38,591 nt of DNA, from NCBI GenBank assembly GCA_029975295.1, contig JARKPK010000095.1:1-38591 (forward strand), written 5' to 3'. Positions 9,682-17,420 of this stretch are shown here, piece after piece. The notes beneath the pieces were generated by a model, which was not told the DNA's origin, did no database searches, and was given only the letters and a program-made list of their open reading frames with translations. A program made the position numbers and the translations under genes. Each line of letters opens with the position of its first letter. Position 1 is the first letter of the stretch. The DNA comes from Thermoguttaceae bacterium. Lineage in GTDB: Bacteria > Planctomycetota > Planctomycetia > Pirellulales > Thermoguttaceae.

Positions 9682-10008
9682 ATGAAGGCTTGGTTCAGCC
9701 CCACATTGGCGGCATTGTTCGTCGGTTTGTTCGCCGCCGCAGCTTTTGCTGCGGAAGGTCGTCGCGGAGAAGGCCAGCGGCCCGACCCCGAGGCCGTGTT
9801 CAAAAAGCTCGACGCGAACGGCGACGGGAAGGTGTCGAAGGAAGAGTGGATGAAGTCGCCGATGGCCCAACGGAACGAGGAAGCGGCCAAGAAGCGGTTC
9901 GACGCCATGGACACCGACAAGGACGGCTTCCTGACCCTCGATGAGTTCAAGGCCGGCCGTCGCGGCGGCGGCGAAGGAAAACGCGAAGAACCGAAAAAGG
10001 AAAAATAG
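9682..10008 (+). CDS. Small secreted EF-hand calcium-binding protein
   Basis: 108 residues: a signal peptide (MKAWFSPTLAALFVGLFAAA, cleavage near AFA-AE) followed by two canonical EF-hand loops, DANGDGKVSKEEW and DTDKDGFLTLDEF. Both have Asp/Asn at positions 1, 3 and 5, Gly at 6 and Glu at 12. A highly charged Gly/Arg/Lys/Glu tail follows. The ATG at 9682 is preferred over an in-frame GTG three codons upstream because GGAGGTGGG lies just before it at normal ribosome-site spacing. The protein is predicted to bind calcium outside the cytoplasmic membrane. Short EF-hand proteins of this kind are common in Planctomycetes, but no specific partner is known. The gene stands alone and the flanking genes give no functional hint. 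Confidence 0.85.
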   Translation: MKAWFSPTLAALFVGLFAAAAFAAEGRRGEGQRPDPEAVFKKLDANGDGKVSKEEWMKSPMAQRNEEAAKKRFDAMDTDKDGFLTLDEFKAGRRGGGEGKREEPKKEK

Positions 10009-10845
10009 GGGTTACGATAGGCCCTGCGCACATCCAGTCCCACTACCGGGCAACGATGGCCGGCATGAGGCGGCCGATCTGACGGAGCGGAGAACTCGCT
10101 TCCGGCCAAGTTGAATGGGTTGAGGGCGGCAAGCCAATTCCGGCCGCGCCGGCCAAGGCCAAGGATGTTTTCGCTTGGCGGCCGGTTCGGGCTTGGGTTG
10201 CCCATTTTTACAAGATCAGACACACCCGTCCGTTCCGTCCCGATTCCATCCTCGTCGCAGTGCGGCCCAAAAGCCACGGCCCCGGCGGGAAAGACGACGG
10301 GTTACGTTTGCAACATCTTATCAAAAAACAACTTATCAATCGCCAATCGCGGCCGAGTCACCGAAACACCGGAGGCTCAGCCGCGATCGCTTTTGTTGGG
10401 CTGCGTCGATTGGCCGAGCTTCGGGCGACGCATTCGCCCGGCCGTAACGGTGCAGATTGGTTCGCCCCGGCCAGCCGGTAGGGCCAGTACAGAACAGACG
10501 AGGGCGTCCGATCTTTTCCGGCGAGATCCCCAGATTCTGCCGAGTTGCCCGCCAGGTCGCTTTCCCCTGTGCCCTTCCCCACTTCCCCCGGCGACCGTAT
10601 CGAGGTCAATCGCGTCGAATCGCTGCGGCTTTGCGCCGCGATATTTCGCACTGGGATCACAACGGGGATTCGTTTAGAATCGTCGCACCTTTCCAAATGG
10701 GGAAATGGGTTGGCTGGCGCACGGGCGTCGCCCTCTTGCTTCTGAAACCGGGGCAGGCCGACGGCGACCGATGGCGGCCGGGCCGCAACCGCGACGCTTC
10801 GCCGCCCTTGGGGGCAATTCCTTCCGCAACGCTTTGGGCCGACTT
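10009..10845. other. Intergenic gap, nothing recognised
   Basis: About 840 bp between the EF-hand gene and the proposed start of the glycosyltransferase. Small open frames exist on both strands but none has a recognisable motif or coding-like composition. Part of its right end would be coding if the glycosyltransferase starts further upstream. Confidence 0.45.
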
Positions 10846-12549
10846 ATGGACGAGCGACGCCCGACCGACACCGAATCGGCCCGCCCGTTTCCGGTCCCGC
10901 TACGCTCAGGGTGTTTTGAGCCCCTTCCGTCCCGGACGGGCCTGGTGCTCTTGCTCGTGGCGGTATGTTTCGTGCCGCGGGCGGTGTTCGCGATTGGGTG
11001 GAATCAGCTTTGGACCGACAGCGTTTCGTTCCACAACGCCAGCGTGGCCTTGGCGCAGGGGCATTGGGATGCGGCCTTTGGCGAGTTCGGGCTGAATTTG
11101 TACCCGATCGTGCTTTGGCTGCTTCGTTCGTTGTTTGCCGATTGGGAGACGGCGGCCAAATGGTTCAGTGTGGCGGCGGCCTCGGCCGCCGTGTTGCCGT
11201 TGTTCGGTTGGACGCGGCGACAATTCGACGACCGCGTGGCCACCGTCGCCTGCCTGTGCTACGCCGTTCACGGCAAACTGGTGGCGATGTCGTGTCTGGC
11301 GATTCGCGATCCGTTGTTCTGGTTGCTCGTACTGACCGCGTTTTACCTGTTTTGGCGGGCGGCCGTCGAGCAGCGTTGGTGGTTGCACCTTGCCTCCGGC
11401 GTGGTGTTGCTGCTGACGGTTCATCTGCGCACCGAGGGCTGGCTGCTTCTGGTCCCTTTGTTGGGCTGGAACGCCATTCGGGCTTATTGGGGTGGACGGC
11501 CCGCGCTGGCTCGGGCGGCCTTAGGCGTGGCGATGGCCACGGCCACCGTTCCGCTTTGCCTATGCTTGGTGAACACCATCTGGCTGCGCGACGCCCCGCA
11601 ATGGTCGCTGCTCCGCCGCGATCATGCTCGGTTGTTGCGAGAATACCTTTGGTCGCTATCGGGGAAAGACGCCGCGGCGCGGTCCGGCGGTGCTGCGTCT
11701 CCGGAGGGCATCGACGGCAAACCCGCGGCGGACGAGTCGCCGCCGACGGCCGCAAACGACGGCGCTTGGGCCACCGATTTCAATCCCTTGCTGCCCGGGG
11801 CGATGTCGTCGGCCGTGGTGGCCCGAAAGCTGGTTGTCCAGTTGATCAAGGCCTATACCTATCCGCTCGGCCTCCTGGCGATCGTGGGAACGACAGCGTG
11901 GTTCTCGGTTTATCGTCGCGGCGAGCATCTGATCATGCTCTTGATGGGCCTGCTGCTGCTGGCCGCCGTGTGGATCCGATCGGCCGTGCATAGCAACGAT
12001 CCGCGGTATTTCATTCCCATCGTGTTGGCCTCGCTGCCCTGGATGGCGTTGGGCGCGTTTCGCATCGGCGCGAAACTCGAAGGTTTGCTGGCGCGATTCG
12101 GGGCGGTTCGTTGTCGGAACTTGTGGGCCGCGGCCTTGTTGGGGGCCGCCGTGCTCATTCCCAGCGTGGCCGATATGAAGCTCTCGTGGGGCCGCTACAT
12201 GGTTGCGCACGCCCAACTGGGGCGATGGATCGAGGCGCAATTCGGCGGAGAGCACACAATCGCCGCCAACACGGCCGAATTGCGCCTGGTGCAATACTAC
12301 TCGAACAGCCGCTTGGCCGGCTTCTTTCACGCCGTTTGGCCTCATCCGCCCGAACCGCCCGCCGTTTTGGCGTTGCAACCCGATTTCGTTTTGATATGGT
12401 ACGAAGACAGCGACGCGGGCTTTTCGCAGTTTGCCGATCACCTTTGCGCCGCCAGCGACGGCCGCTACATTCGAGTGCCGGCCGAGCAACTGCCGCCGCA
12501 TTGGATCGTCTGCCGTCGAGCCGAACTGGCCCCGCGCCGGCCGCAATAG
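10846..12549 (+). CDS. GT-C family membrane glycosyltransferase (ArnT/PMT-like)
   Basis: 567 residues from the chosen ATG. The N-terminal half has the order of PMT_2/RgtA-like lipid-linked-sugar transferases. A first membrane helix (GLVLLLVAVCFVPRAVFAIG) is followed by an extracytoplasmic loop with acidic residues (LWTDSVSFHNASVALAQGHW), where the catalytic Asp of GT-C enzymes lies. Then come about ten hydrophobic helices, with a loop carrying AIRDP after the third or fourth helix. A C-terminal soluble part contains TIAANTAELRLVQYYSNSRL. Such enzymes move a sugar from a polyprenyl-phosphate donor to a lipid or protein outside the membrane; the acceptor cannot be told here. The frame is open upstream to 10705, but that segment is Arg/Gly/Ala-rich and lacks a signal or membrane helix, so ATG 10846 (MDERRPTDTES) is preferred. 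No strong ribosome site is seen. Confidence 0.75.
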   Translation: MDERRPTDTESARPFPVPLRSGCFEPLPSRTGLVLLLVAVCFVPRAVFAIGWNQLWTDSVSFHNASVALAQGHWDAAFGEFGLNLYPIVLWLLRSLFADWETAAKWFSVAAASAAVLPLFGWTRRQFDDRVATVACLCYAVHGKLVAMSCLAIRDPLFWLLVLTAFYLFWRAAVEQRWWLHLASGVVLLLTVHLRTEGWLLLVPLLGWNAIRAYWGGRPALARAALGVAMATATVPLCLCLVNTIWLRDAPQWSLLRRDHARLLREYLWSLSGKDAAARSGGAASPEGIDGKPAADESPPTAANDGAWATDFNPLLPGAMSSAVVARKLVVQLIKAYTYPLGLLAIVGTTAWFSVYRRGEHLIMLLMGLLLLAAVWIRSAVHSNDPRYFIPIVLASLPWMALGAFRIGAKLEGLLARFGAVRCRNLWAAALLGAAVLIPSVADMKLSWGRYMVAHAQLGRWIEAQFGGEHTIAANTAELRLVQYYSNSRLAGFFHAVWPHPPEPPAVLALQPDFVLIWYEDSDAGFSQFADHLCAASDGRYIRVPAEQLPPHWIVCRRAELAPRRPQ

Positions 12550-12597
12550 TTGCAACCGGGCGTTGATCGGCGCTCGGGGCGCCCAAGCACCCAGGCC

Positions 12598-12635
12598 GAC
12601 CGGCGAAAGGCCGGTCTCGAGGACCGAAGATCCTC
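12598..12635 (+). terminator. Two adjacent hairpins after the glycosyltransferase gene
   Basis: GACCGGC (12598-12604) pairs with GCCGGTC (12610-12616) around a GAAAG loop, and GAGGA (12619-12623) pairs with TCCTC (12631-12635). They lie 50-90 bp past the stop codon. No U-tract follows, so they may protect the 3' end or be a REP-like repeat rather than an intrinsic terminator. Confidence 0.4.
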
Positions 12636-12807
12636 TCGCTGTTGCCTTGCTCTTTCGAGAGGTAATAACTGCGGCCTGTTGGGCGGGCTTGGCCGCGGCA
12701 TGCTCGGCGCCGACGTCGCCGCCGCCTTGGGCGGCGATCCTTGTCGGCGCGCTGCCTCGGAACGGTTTTCGAACGATCATCGGTTTCAGACAGGGGGCTT
12801 GAACACC

Positions 12808-13413
12808 ATGAACGAATTGTTGGAAAAGATCACTGGTTGGTTGGGTGCAGCAGCGAGCTGGGCGGTATGGGCCGCAGCGGCCGCTGGAGCAATTGTGGTG
12901 CTGTGGTTCGTGTGGAAGGCGGTGGGAAAACGCGGCTCCACGGCATCGTCGCCCTCCGATGAGTTGACCATCGATGTGATGCGGTTGGGAACCGAAGGGC
13001 CGCCGCCGACTTCGCCGCGATTGGAGTTCTATAATCTGCCGGTGCGATTGGCACTGATCGTCATGGCGCCGGCCGGCCGAGTCCGCGATTTGCCGCCGAT
13101 ACCGCAATGGGGCGATCTCTACGACGCGATCGTGCCCGGCCTTTCCGCGGTTGTCGCCGCCCATCGTCCGAAGATTTGCCGCTGGCCTGCCCAACCCAGC
13201 GCCCGAGGCTTCGCCCATCTCTTCTTCCAGCACGTCCGTTTGCCGGGCCAAAGCGGCAAGGGCACGCCGTGGTCGTCGGCTGCCGGGATGATGAAGGTCG
13301 AAGGCCAAACGGTGCTGGTGGGCATGGTTTTTCGCACCGCCGAGCCGAGCGCGCATGGCCAGGAAGTCATCGAATCGGAAGAGCACTGGCTCCGCATTCT
13401 TCGCGTCGTCTAA
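12808..13413 (+). CDS. Membrane-anchored protein of unknown function
   Basis: 201 residues from the ATG at 12808, preceded by a G-rich stretch (CAGGGGG). One strong membrane helix lies at residues 16-37 (ASWAVWAAAAAGAIVVLWFV) and is followed by a basic KAVGKRG stop-transfer segment and a globular domain of about 150 residues. That domain begins TIDVMRLGTEGPPP and has distinctive Trp/His/Pro positions (IPQWGDLYDAIVPGL, RPKICRWPAQPSARGFAHLF). I do not recognise the family. The pattern of conserved-looking aromatics and the consistent coding composition argue for a real gene, possibly a planctomycete-specific one. The frame extends upstream to 12550, but that part contains the hairpins after the glycosyltransferase and looks non-coding. 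It converges with the histidine kinase. Confidence 0.7.
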   Translation: MNELLEKITGWLGAAASWAVWAAAAAGAIVVLWFVWKAVGKRGSTASSPSDELTIDVMRLGTEGPPPTSPRLEFYNLPVRLALIVMAPAGRVRDLPPIPQWGDLYDAIVPGLSAVVAAHRPKICRWPAQPSARGFAHLFFQHVRLPGQSGKGTPWSSAAGMMKVEGQTVLVGMVFRTAEPSAHGQEVIESEEHWLRILRVV

Positions 13414-13512
13414 CGCGGCCCGACGAAGTCTTGTTCTGCGCCGGAACGACGGCGAGAAAAGGCGGAAAAACGAACAGGCGAACAAGCGAACGGGCCGATT
13501 TCGCACCGGAGG

Positions 13513-13533
13513 CGGCCGTATCCGAAACGGCCG
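13513..13533 (+). terminator. Hairpin between two convergent genes
   Basis: CGGCCGT (13513-13519) and ACGGCCG (13527-13533) pair perfectly around a 7-base loop and are followed by TTTC. It lies 100 bp after the unknown membrane protein gene and 10 bp beyond the histidine kinase stop, so it could serve as terminator on the plus strand. The T-run is short. Confidence 0.45.
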
Positions 13534-13542
13534 TTTCGACCG

Positions 13543-15003
13543 TCAATTGACGGGGCCTGCGTCGTGCGGCGCTAGCGGGAGACAGACGGTCACCCGCGTG
13601 CCGACACCCTCTTCGCTGGTCAGCCGGATCGTGCCACCGTGCTCCTCGACAATGCCTTTGGCGATGGCCAACCCCAAGCCACAGCCTCCGGATTGACGCG
13701 AACGAGCTCTATCGACGCGGTAGAATCGCTCGAATAGATGCGGCTGATCGGCGGCGGGCACGCCCAATCCGTTATCGCTTACCTCGAGCACGGCGTTCGC
13801 TCCGTCAACGGCAAGCCGCACGTCCACGGCGCCGCCCGGCCGGTTGTACAGGATCGCATTTTCCACAATTGTCTCGACCATAAGCGAGACCCGGTCGGGG
13901 AGGCCGTGAATCTGCAAGGCCGCCGCCTCGGTCGAGCATGCGACCTCGCGCGACTCTGCCAGCGGCGCCAACCGCTCAACGACCTCGCGGACCAAATCCG
14001 CCAGGTCGATCGTTTGAGGCTGCTGCGCTGCAAGCCCGGCATCAACCCGCGCCAAGGCAAGCAGCTTGGCGATCACCTCTTCCATGCGCCGCGCCGCCGC
14101 GAGGCATTGCGTCAGCGTGCTGCGGTACTGCTCGGGCGACCGCTCGCGCCGCAGCGCCAGATCGAGGGAGGTGATCAACACAGTCAGCGGCGTGCGCAAC
14201 TCGTGCGAAGCGTCGGCCGTGAACGCAACCTGCCTGTCGAGAGCTTGTTCAAGCCGATCGAAGGCGCCGTTAAGCACCTCGGCAAGCCGCCCGAATTCCG
14301 ATTCCGTCTCCTCCACCGCAATGCGTTGGGAAGTGTTCTGCAACGAAATGGTCTCGGCCGTTGCAGTGATTTTGGCAATCGGCGCCAAGGCCTTCCGGGT
14401 CAAGAGCCAACCGCCGGCCAGCGCCGCCGCCAGCGCCCCCGACCCAATCGCAATCAAACGGGCGAGGAAATGTTGCAAATGACGTTGAACGCCCTCGGTG
14501 CTCCGGCCGACCAGCACAAGCGTGCCATGCGGACCGGCCACGACCGCCTCGCGCCAAATGTCTCGATCGCGCCATCGCAGTTTGTGCGGATCGTGCGGCG
14601 GCGGCTTCGGCGCAAAAAGGGGAACGGCCGAGGGCAGCGGCGAAGCGTCGATCACCGCGCCGTCAGAGTCCCAAATCAAGTAGTACGGGCGTTCGCCCGG
14701 CTCTTCGGAGTGCGGCTGATCGGGCTTCGGTTTCGGCCGCCCGAAATAGCGAGCAAGTTCCTCCGGCAACCGGCATTCGGCGGCCGACCGCGCTGAGGCG
14801 GCCAGCGCCACCGCAATGCCGCGCGCACGCGATTCGATCTGCGCGTCGAAATCCTCGAATTCGGCCCGACGGGTGGCAAAATACAGGGCAACGCCGGAGC
14901 CGCCCAAAATGAACATCAATGCCGCGCTGTACCAAATCAGCAATCGGACCCGAATCGAGCGAGTCCAGCGCGACGGGCGAGTCCTTGCGGGCAACTCAGG
15001 CAT
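13543..15003 (-). CDS. Two-component sensor histidine kinase
   Basis: 486 residues with the classical OmpR-partner layout. TM1 is at about residues 20-43, a periplasmic sensor of about 135 residues follows, and TM2 is at about 180-202. A HAMP-like linker ends near 255. The HisKA motif is FTADASHELRTPLT, with phospho-acceptor His267. The HATPase domain has an N-box (ETIVENAILYNRPGG, Asn382), G1 box SDNGLGVP (410-415), an F-box-like LFERFYRVDRARS and G2 box GGCGLGLAIAKG (439-450). All key catalytic residues are present. The sensor domain contains a proline-rich stretch (GRPKPKPDQPH) and a PYYLIWDSDG segment that may be a small PAS/Cache-like strand. The start codon overlaps the end of the response-regulator gene by 8 bp, indicating translational coupling. 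The signal is unknown. Confidence 0.93.
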   Translation of the reverse strand: MPELPARTRPSRWTRSIRVRLLIWYSAALMFILGGSGVALYFATRRAEFEDFDAQIESRARGIAVALAASARSAAECRLPEELARYFGRPKPKPDQPHSEEPGERPYYLIWDSDGAVIDASPLPSAVPLFAPKPPPHDPHKLRWRDRDIWREAVVAGPHGTLVLVGRSTEGVQRHLQHFLARLIAIGSGALAAALAGGWLLTRKALAPIAKITATAETISLQNTSQRIAVEETESEFGRLAEVLNGAFDRLEQALDRQVAFTADASHELRTPLTVLITSLDLALRRERSPEQYRSTLTQCLAAARRMEEVIAKLLALARVDAGLAAQQPQTIDLADLVREVVERLAPLAESREVACSTEAAALQIHGLPDRVSLMVETIVENAILYNRPGGAVDVRLAVDGANAVLEVSDNGLGVPAADQPHLFERFYRVDRARSRQSGGCGLGLAIAKGIVEEHGGTIRLTSEEGVGTRVTVCLPLAPHDAGPVN

Positions 15004-15649
15004 GAACGATGTATCCCTGACCGCGGCGTGTGTGAATGATCTCGGCGCCCAGCTTCTTCCGCAAAGCGGCGATATAAACCTCGACGACGTTCGACACGGT
15101 TTCGTCGTGTTCGTCGTACAAGTGATCCTGGAGCATTCGCCGCGTCACCAAACGGCCGCGGTGCATTATCAGATACTCCAAGGTGGCGTACTCTTTCGCA
15201 GACAGCGGCGTCTCGGCATCGCCCTTAAAAACGCGACAGGCCGACAAGTCGATCGTGACGTCGCCCACGCGAACAATCGGCGCCGGCTGCTTCGCCGCTC
15301 GGCGCACCAGCGAACGAAGCCGGGCGAACAGTTCTTCCAGCGCGAAGGGCTTGGTCAGGTAATCATCGGCGCCGGTATTAAGGCCCCGCACCTTGTCGGT
15401 TAGGGCGTCGCGCGCCGTCAGAATCAAAACCGGCGTATTCTTATCCTCTCGGAGCCGATTGAGGACGGTCCAACCGTCGAGGCTGGGAAGCATCACATCG
15501 AGAACGATTGCGTCGTAGTCCCGGGTCAAGGCTTTGGCCAATCCTTGGCGGCCGTCGGCGGCCCAATCGGTGGAAAAGCCCTCTTCTTCCAGCGCATCGC
15601 AAAGCGTCTTGCCCAAGTCGCGATCATCCTCCACAACAAGCACACGCAT
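14996..15649 (-). CDS. OmpR/PhoB-type response regulator
   Basis: 217 residues. The receiver domain (1-115) has the acidic pair in VVEDD (8-9), phospho-acceptor Asp51 in AIVLDVMLPSLDGW, Thr78 (ILTAR) and Lys100 (DYLTKPFAL). The C-terminal winged-helix DNA-binding domain (about 125-215) carries LSAKEYATLEYLIMHRG, the HDETVSNVVEVYIAALRKKL recognition region and HTRRGQGYIV. The start at 15649 is chosen because the receiver fold begins there and AAGAGAT lies 5-10 bases before it; the frame extends a further 30 codons without sense. It is co-transcribed with the kinase (stop codon inside the kinase start, ATGCCTGA). By family it controls promoters of envelope or metal-response genes. The Spy-like gene directly upstream on the same strand is a reasonable target, by inference. 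Confidence 0.95.
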   Translation of the reverse strand: MRVLVVEDDRDLGKTLCDALEEEGFSTDWAADGRQGLAKALTRDYDAIVLDVMLPSLDGWTVLNRLREDKNTPVLILTARDALTDKVRGLNTGADDYLTKPFALEELFARLRSLVRRAAKQPAPIVRVGDVTIDLSACRVFKGDAETPLSAKEYATLEYLIMHRGRLVTRRMLQDHLYDEHDETVSNVVEVYIAALRKKLGAEIIHTRRGQGYIVHA

Positions 15650-16035
15650 AACGATCTCTTGTGCGTCGCAAAGCGCCGTCCGAACGATTCCCGAAGCGCG
15701 AAGGGAGGATCGGAGTAACGTCTGTTTTTTGAGGCCCAATGGGTTCGCGTGCGGCCGGCTTCACGTCGTTCGATCTCCCGAGGACGATCATCCAAATCGC
15801 AGAAATCGGTTGAGGCAAGGGACTTCCGCCGTTCTCGCGGATTCGAGAGCCGGCGCGATTCGCGTTCGCCGCGCATCCGGTTCGTGCGGCCGAGCCCGCA
15901 TCGGGCAAACCCCGAAACCATTATCGGACTTCGTTCTTCCAACTGCCACTGGCGCCGGGATCGCGTATAGAGCTTGCAAATGCGGAAGCGGAAAACGCAC
16001 CCGGGCTCGCTGGGGTATCAAAAGAGAGGCTGCCG

Positions 16036-16088
16036 CTTCGGTGGCACGGGCTTCGGTCCGTGACGCTCGAAATCCCGTACCACCGAAG
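16036..16088. repeat. Long imperfect palindrome (REP/MITE-like)
   Basis: The arms CTTCGGTGGCACGGG (16036-16050) and CCCGTACCACCGAAG (16074-16088) match at 14 of 15 positions around a 23-base centre that itself contains CTTCGG and GTCCGTGACGC. It lies downstream of the Spy-like gene. The GTGGCACGGG/CCCGTACCAC style of arm resembles interspersed palindromic repeats I associate with Pirellulales genomes, from memory and unverified. Confidence 0.55.
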
Positions 16089-16089
16089 A

Positions 16090-16113
16090 CGACAGCCATG
16101 GTGGCGGCTGTCG
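16090..16113. terminator. Perfect 8-bp hairpin after the Spy-like gene
   Basis: CGACAGCC (16090-16097) and GGCTGTCG (16106-16113) pair around an 8-base loop, 28 bp past the stop of the Spy-like gene on the minus strand and abutting the longer palindrome. There is no U-tract, so termination is only a possibility. Confidence 0.4.
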
Positions 16114-16140
16114 ATCGCCGCCTTCACACAGCGAACCGAA

Positions 16141-16746
16141 TCAGTCTTTGTCTTTCGGACCGCCATGTTTCCCCGGCGGCGGGCCTTTTTTCTCGGGCTT
16201 CGGGCCGTCGTGCTTCCCCGGCGGCGGACCTTTCTTCTCGGGCTTCAGGTCGTCGTGCTTTCCCGGCGGCGGGCCTTTCTTCTCCGGCTTCGGAAGGGCG
16301 TCCTTCTGCTCCGGAGTCAAAAGGCTCATCACTTCGGCTCGAATCTCCTCTTCAAGCTTCTTCTTGGCTTGTTGCGCCTCGGCGCGCTTGGCCGCTTGTT
16401 CGTCGCTCAACTTCACCACGGCATCGACGCGCTCGTTGGCCTCTTTGCCGCGCAACCCTTCGGCATGCGCGGCCTGCCGCGCCGCATCGCGGGCTTTCTT
16501 CTGTTCGGAGGTGAACACGGCATCAGCCTTCTCCTCCAACTCCCTGAGCTTGGGCAGATACTTCTCGACCAGGGCGTCGATCTTGACCTGCTGCTCGGCT
16601 GTGATCTCCACGTGTTTGGGCAATCGGAAAACGCCCGGCACTGGCTTGTCCTTCTCTCCCTTTTGGGGCGGGGCCCCGGCATTCGCCGCGGGCACAACGG
16701 CCAACGCCATGGTTGCAGCCACGATAAAGGCTACGATTCGTCGCAT
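16141..16746 (-). CDS. Spy/CpxP-like secreted helical protein with C-terminal tandem repeats
   Basis: 201 residues. A signal peptide (MRRIVAFIVAATMALAVVPA, cleavage after ANA) is followed by an all-helical Lys/Glu/Ala-rich region (about 45-150). This contains ITAEQQVKIDALVEKYLPKL and LTPEQKDAL, which resemble the paired LTPEQ-type motifs of Spy/CpxP/heavy-metal-sensor proteins of the periplasm. The last 48 residues are three near-identical 15-residue units built on PEKKGPPPGKH (residues 154-198), ending KDKD. Family members act as envelope chaperones or metal-responsive partners of sensor kinases. The location just upstream of a response regulator/kinase pair on the same strand fits such a role, by inference only. 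The repeat tail is strongly basic and proline-rich, probably disordered, and could bind anionic polymer or nucleic acid. Confidence 0.75.
   Translation of the reverse strand: MRRIVAFIVAATMALAVVPAANAGAPPQKGEKDKPVPGVFRLPKHVEITAEQQVKIDALVEKYLPKLRELEEKADAVFTSEQKKARDAARQAAHAEGLRGKEANERVDAVVKLSDEQAAKRAEAQQAKKKLEEEIRAEVMSLLTPEQKDALPKPEKKGPPPGKHDDLKPEKKGPPPGKHDGPKPEKKGPPPGKHGGPKDKD
16153..16287 (-). repeat. Three tandem 45-bp repeats inside the Spy-like gene
   Basis: Three consecutive 45-bp units encode PEKKGPPPGKH followed by DDLK, DGPK and GGPK. The core 11 residues are identical in all three, with a few synonymous DNA changes. Such repeats can change copy number by slippage. Confidence 0.85.
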
Positions 16747-17420
16747 CAGATGATCTCCTTGCTGCTCGGGCCGGAACGGGCCGTCGGTTGTTCCAGCGGA
16801 ACGACATCTTCGGCGTCCCGTGTCCGCATCCCATGTTCTCAGCCAGTCTATCCCGGAAACCTGAAGTCACGATTAAGGCACCAAAGAACCGATCGAGAGC
16901 GGCCCAGCCGCGCCACGACGTTGCACGCGGCGTCGCGACACTGCGATTCTCTGCGGCTTTTCACTGAGAAATCGGCTTCCGTTTCGTTCGGGTGAGCTCG
17001 TTCCATTGCCTGTCGGCGGAACAATTATGAGTCGAAAGTCGAGCGTCCAAGTTCGCGAAGCCAGACGACGCAAGGTGCTGTGCCATCGTGCAATAGGGCG
17101 ACGAATGCGTCAGCAATCTTGTTGGGCATGTGTCTAAATCGCAACAGGTTCCGGCAGAGTGAGAGGGCGTCGCCCGGTCCTTCCGCAAGGCGCGTGTGCT
17201 GAATCCCTGCCCAGATTTGGCAGAGGGTCAACACGATGGCCAGAAAAAAACAACCGCAGGCGGGGGGTGCGTTTGCAGGTTTGATACGTGCCTGCCACCG
17301 GCAACGGAGTTCGATGCCGAACCGCCGGCGGCAAACAACGATCCGTATTGCCTGATACAATAAAAGACCTGTTTGAATTTGCGATTTTTCCACACCTTTT
17401 GAATCTGTTCCGAGGAATCG
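16747..17420. other. Intergenic region upstream of the M60-like peptidase
   Basis: 674 bp between divergent genes. A minus-strand frame (about 17025-17330) is open but has no recognisable motif. The 100 bp before the peptidase is markedly AT-richer (runs such as CAATAAAAG and GATTTTTCC) and is the likely promoter zone. GAGGA lies 9 bases before the peptidase ATG. Confidence 0.45.

Larger units (their letters stand above)
15650..16140. other. Intergenic region with two palindromes
   Basis: 490 bp between the response regulator and the Spy-like gene, containing the two palindromes listed at 16036-16113. The rest shows no gene. The two-component operon promoter should lie here. Confidence 0.5.
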
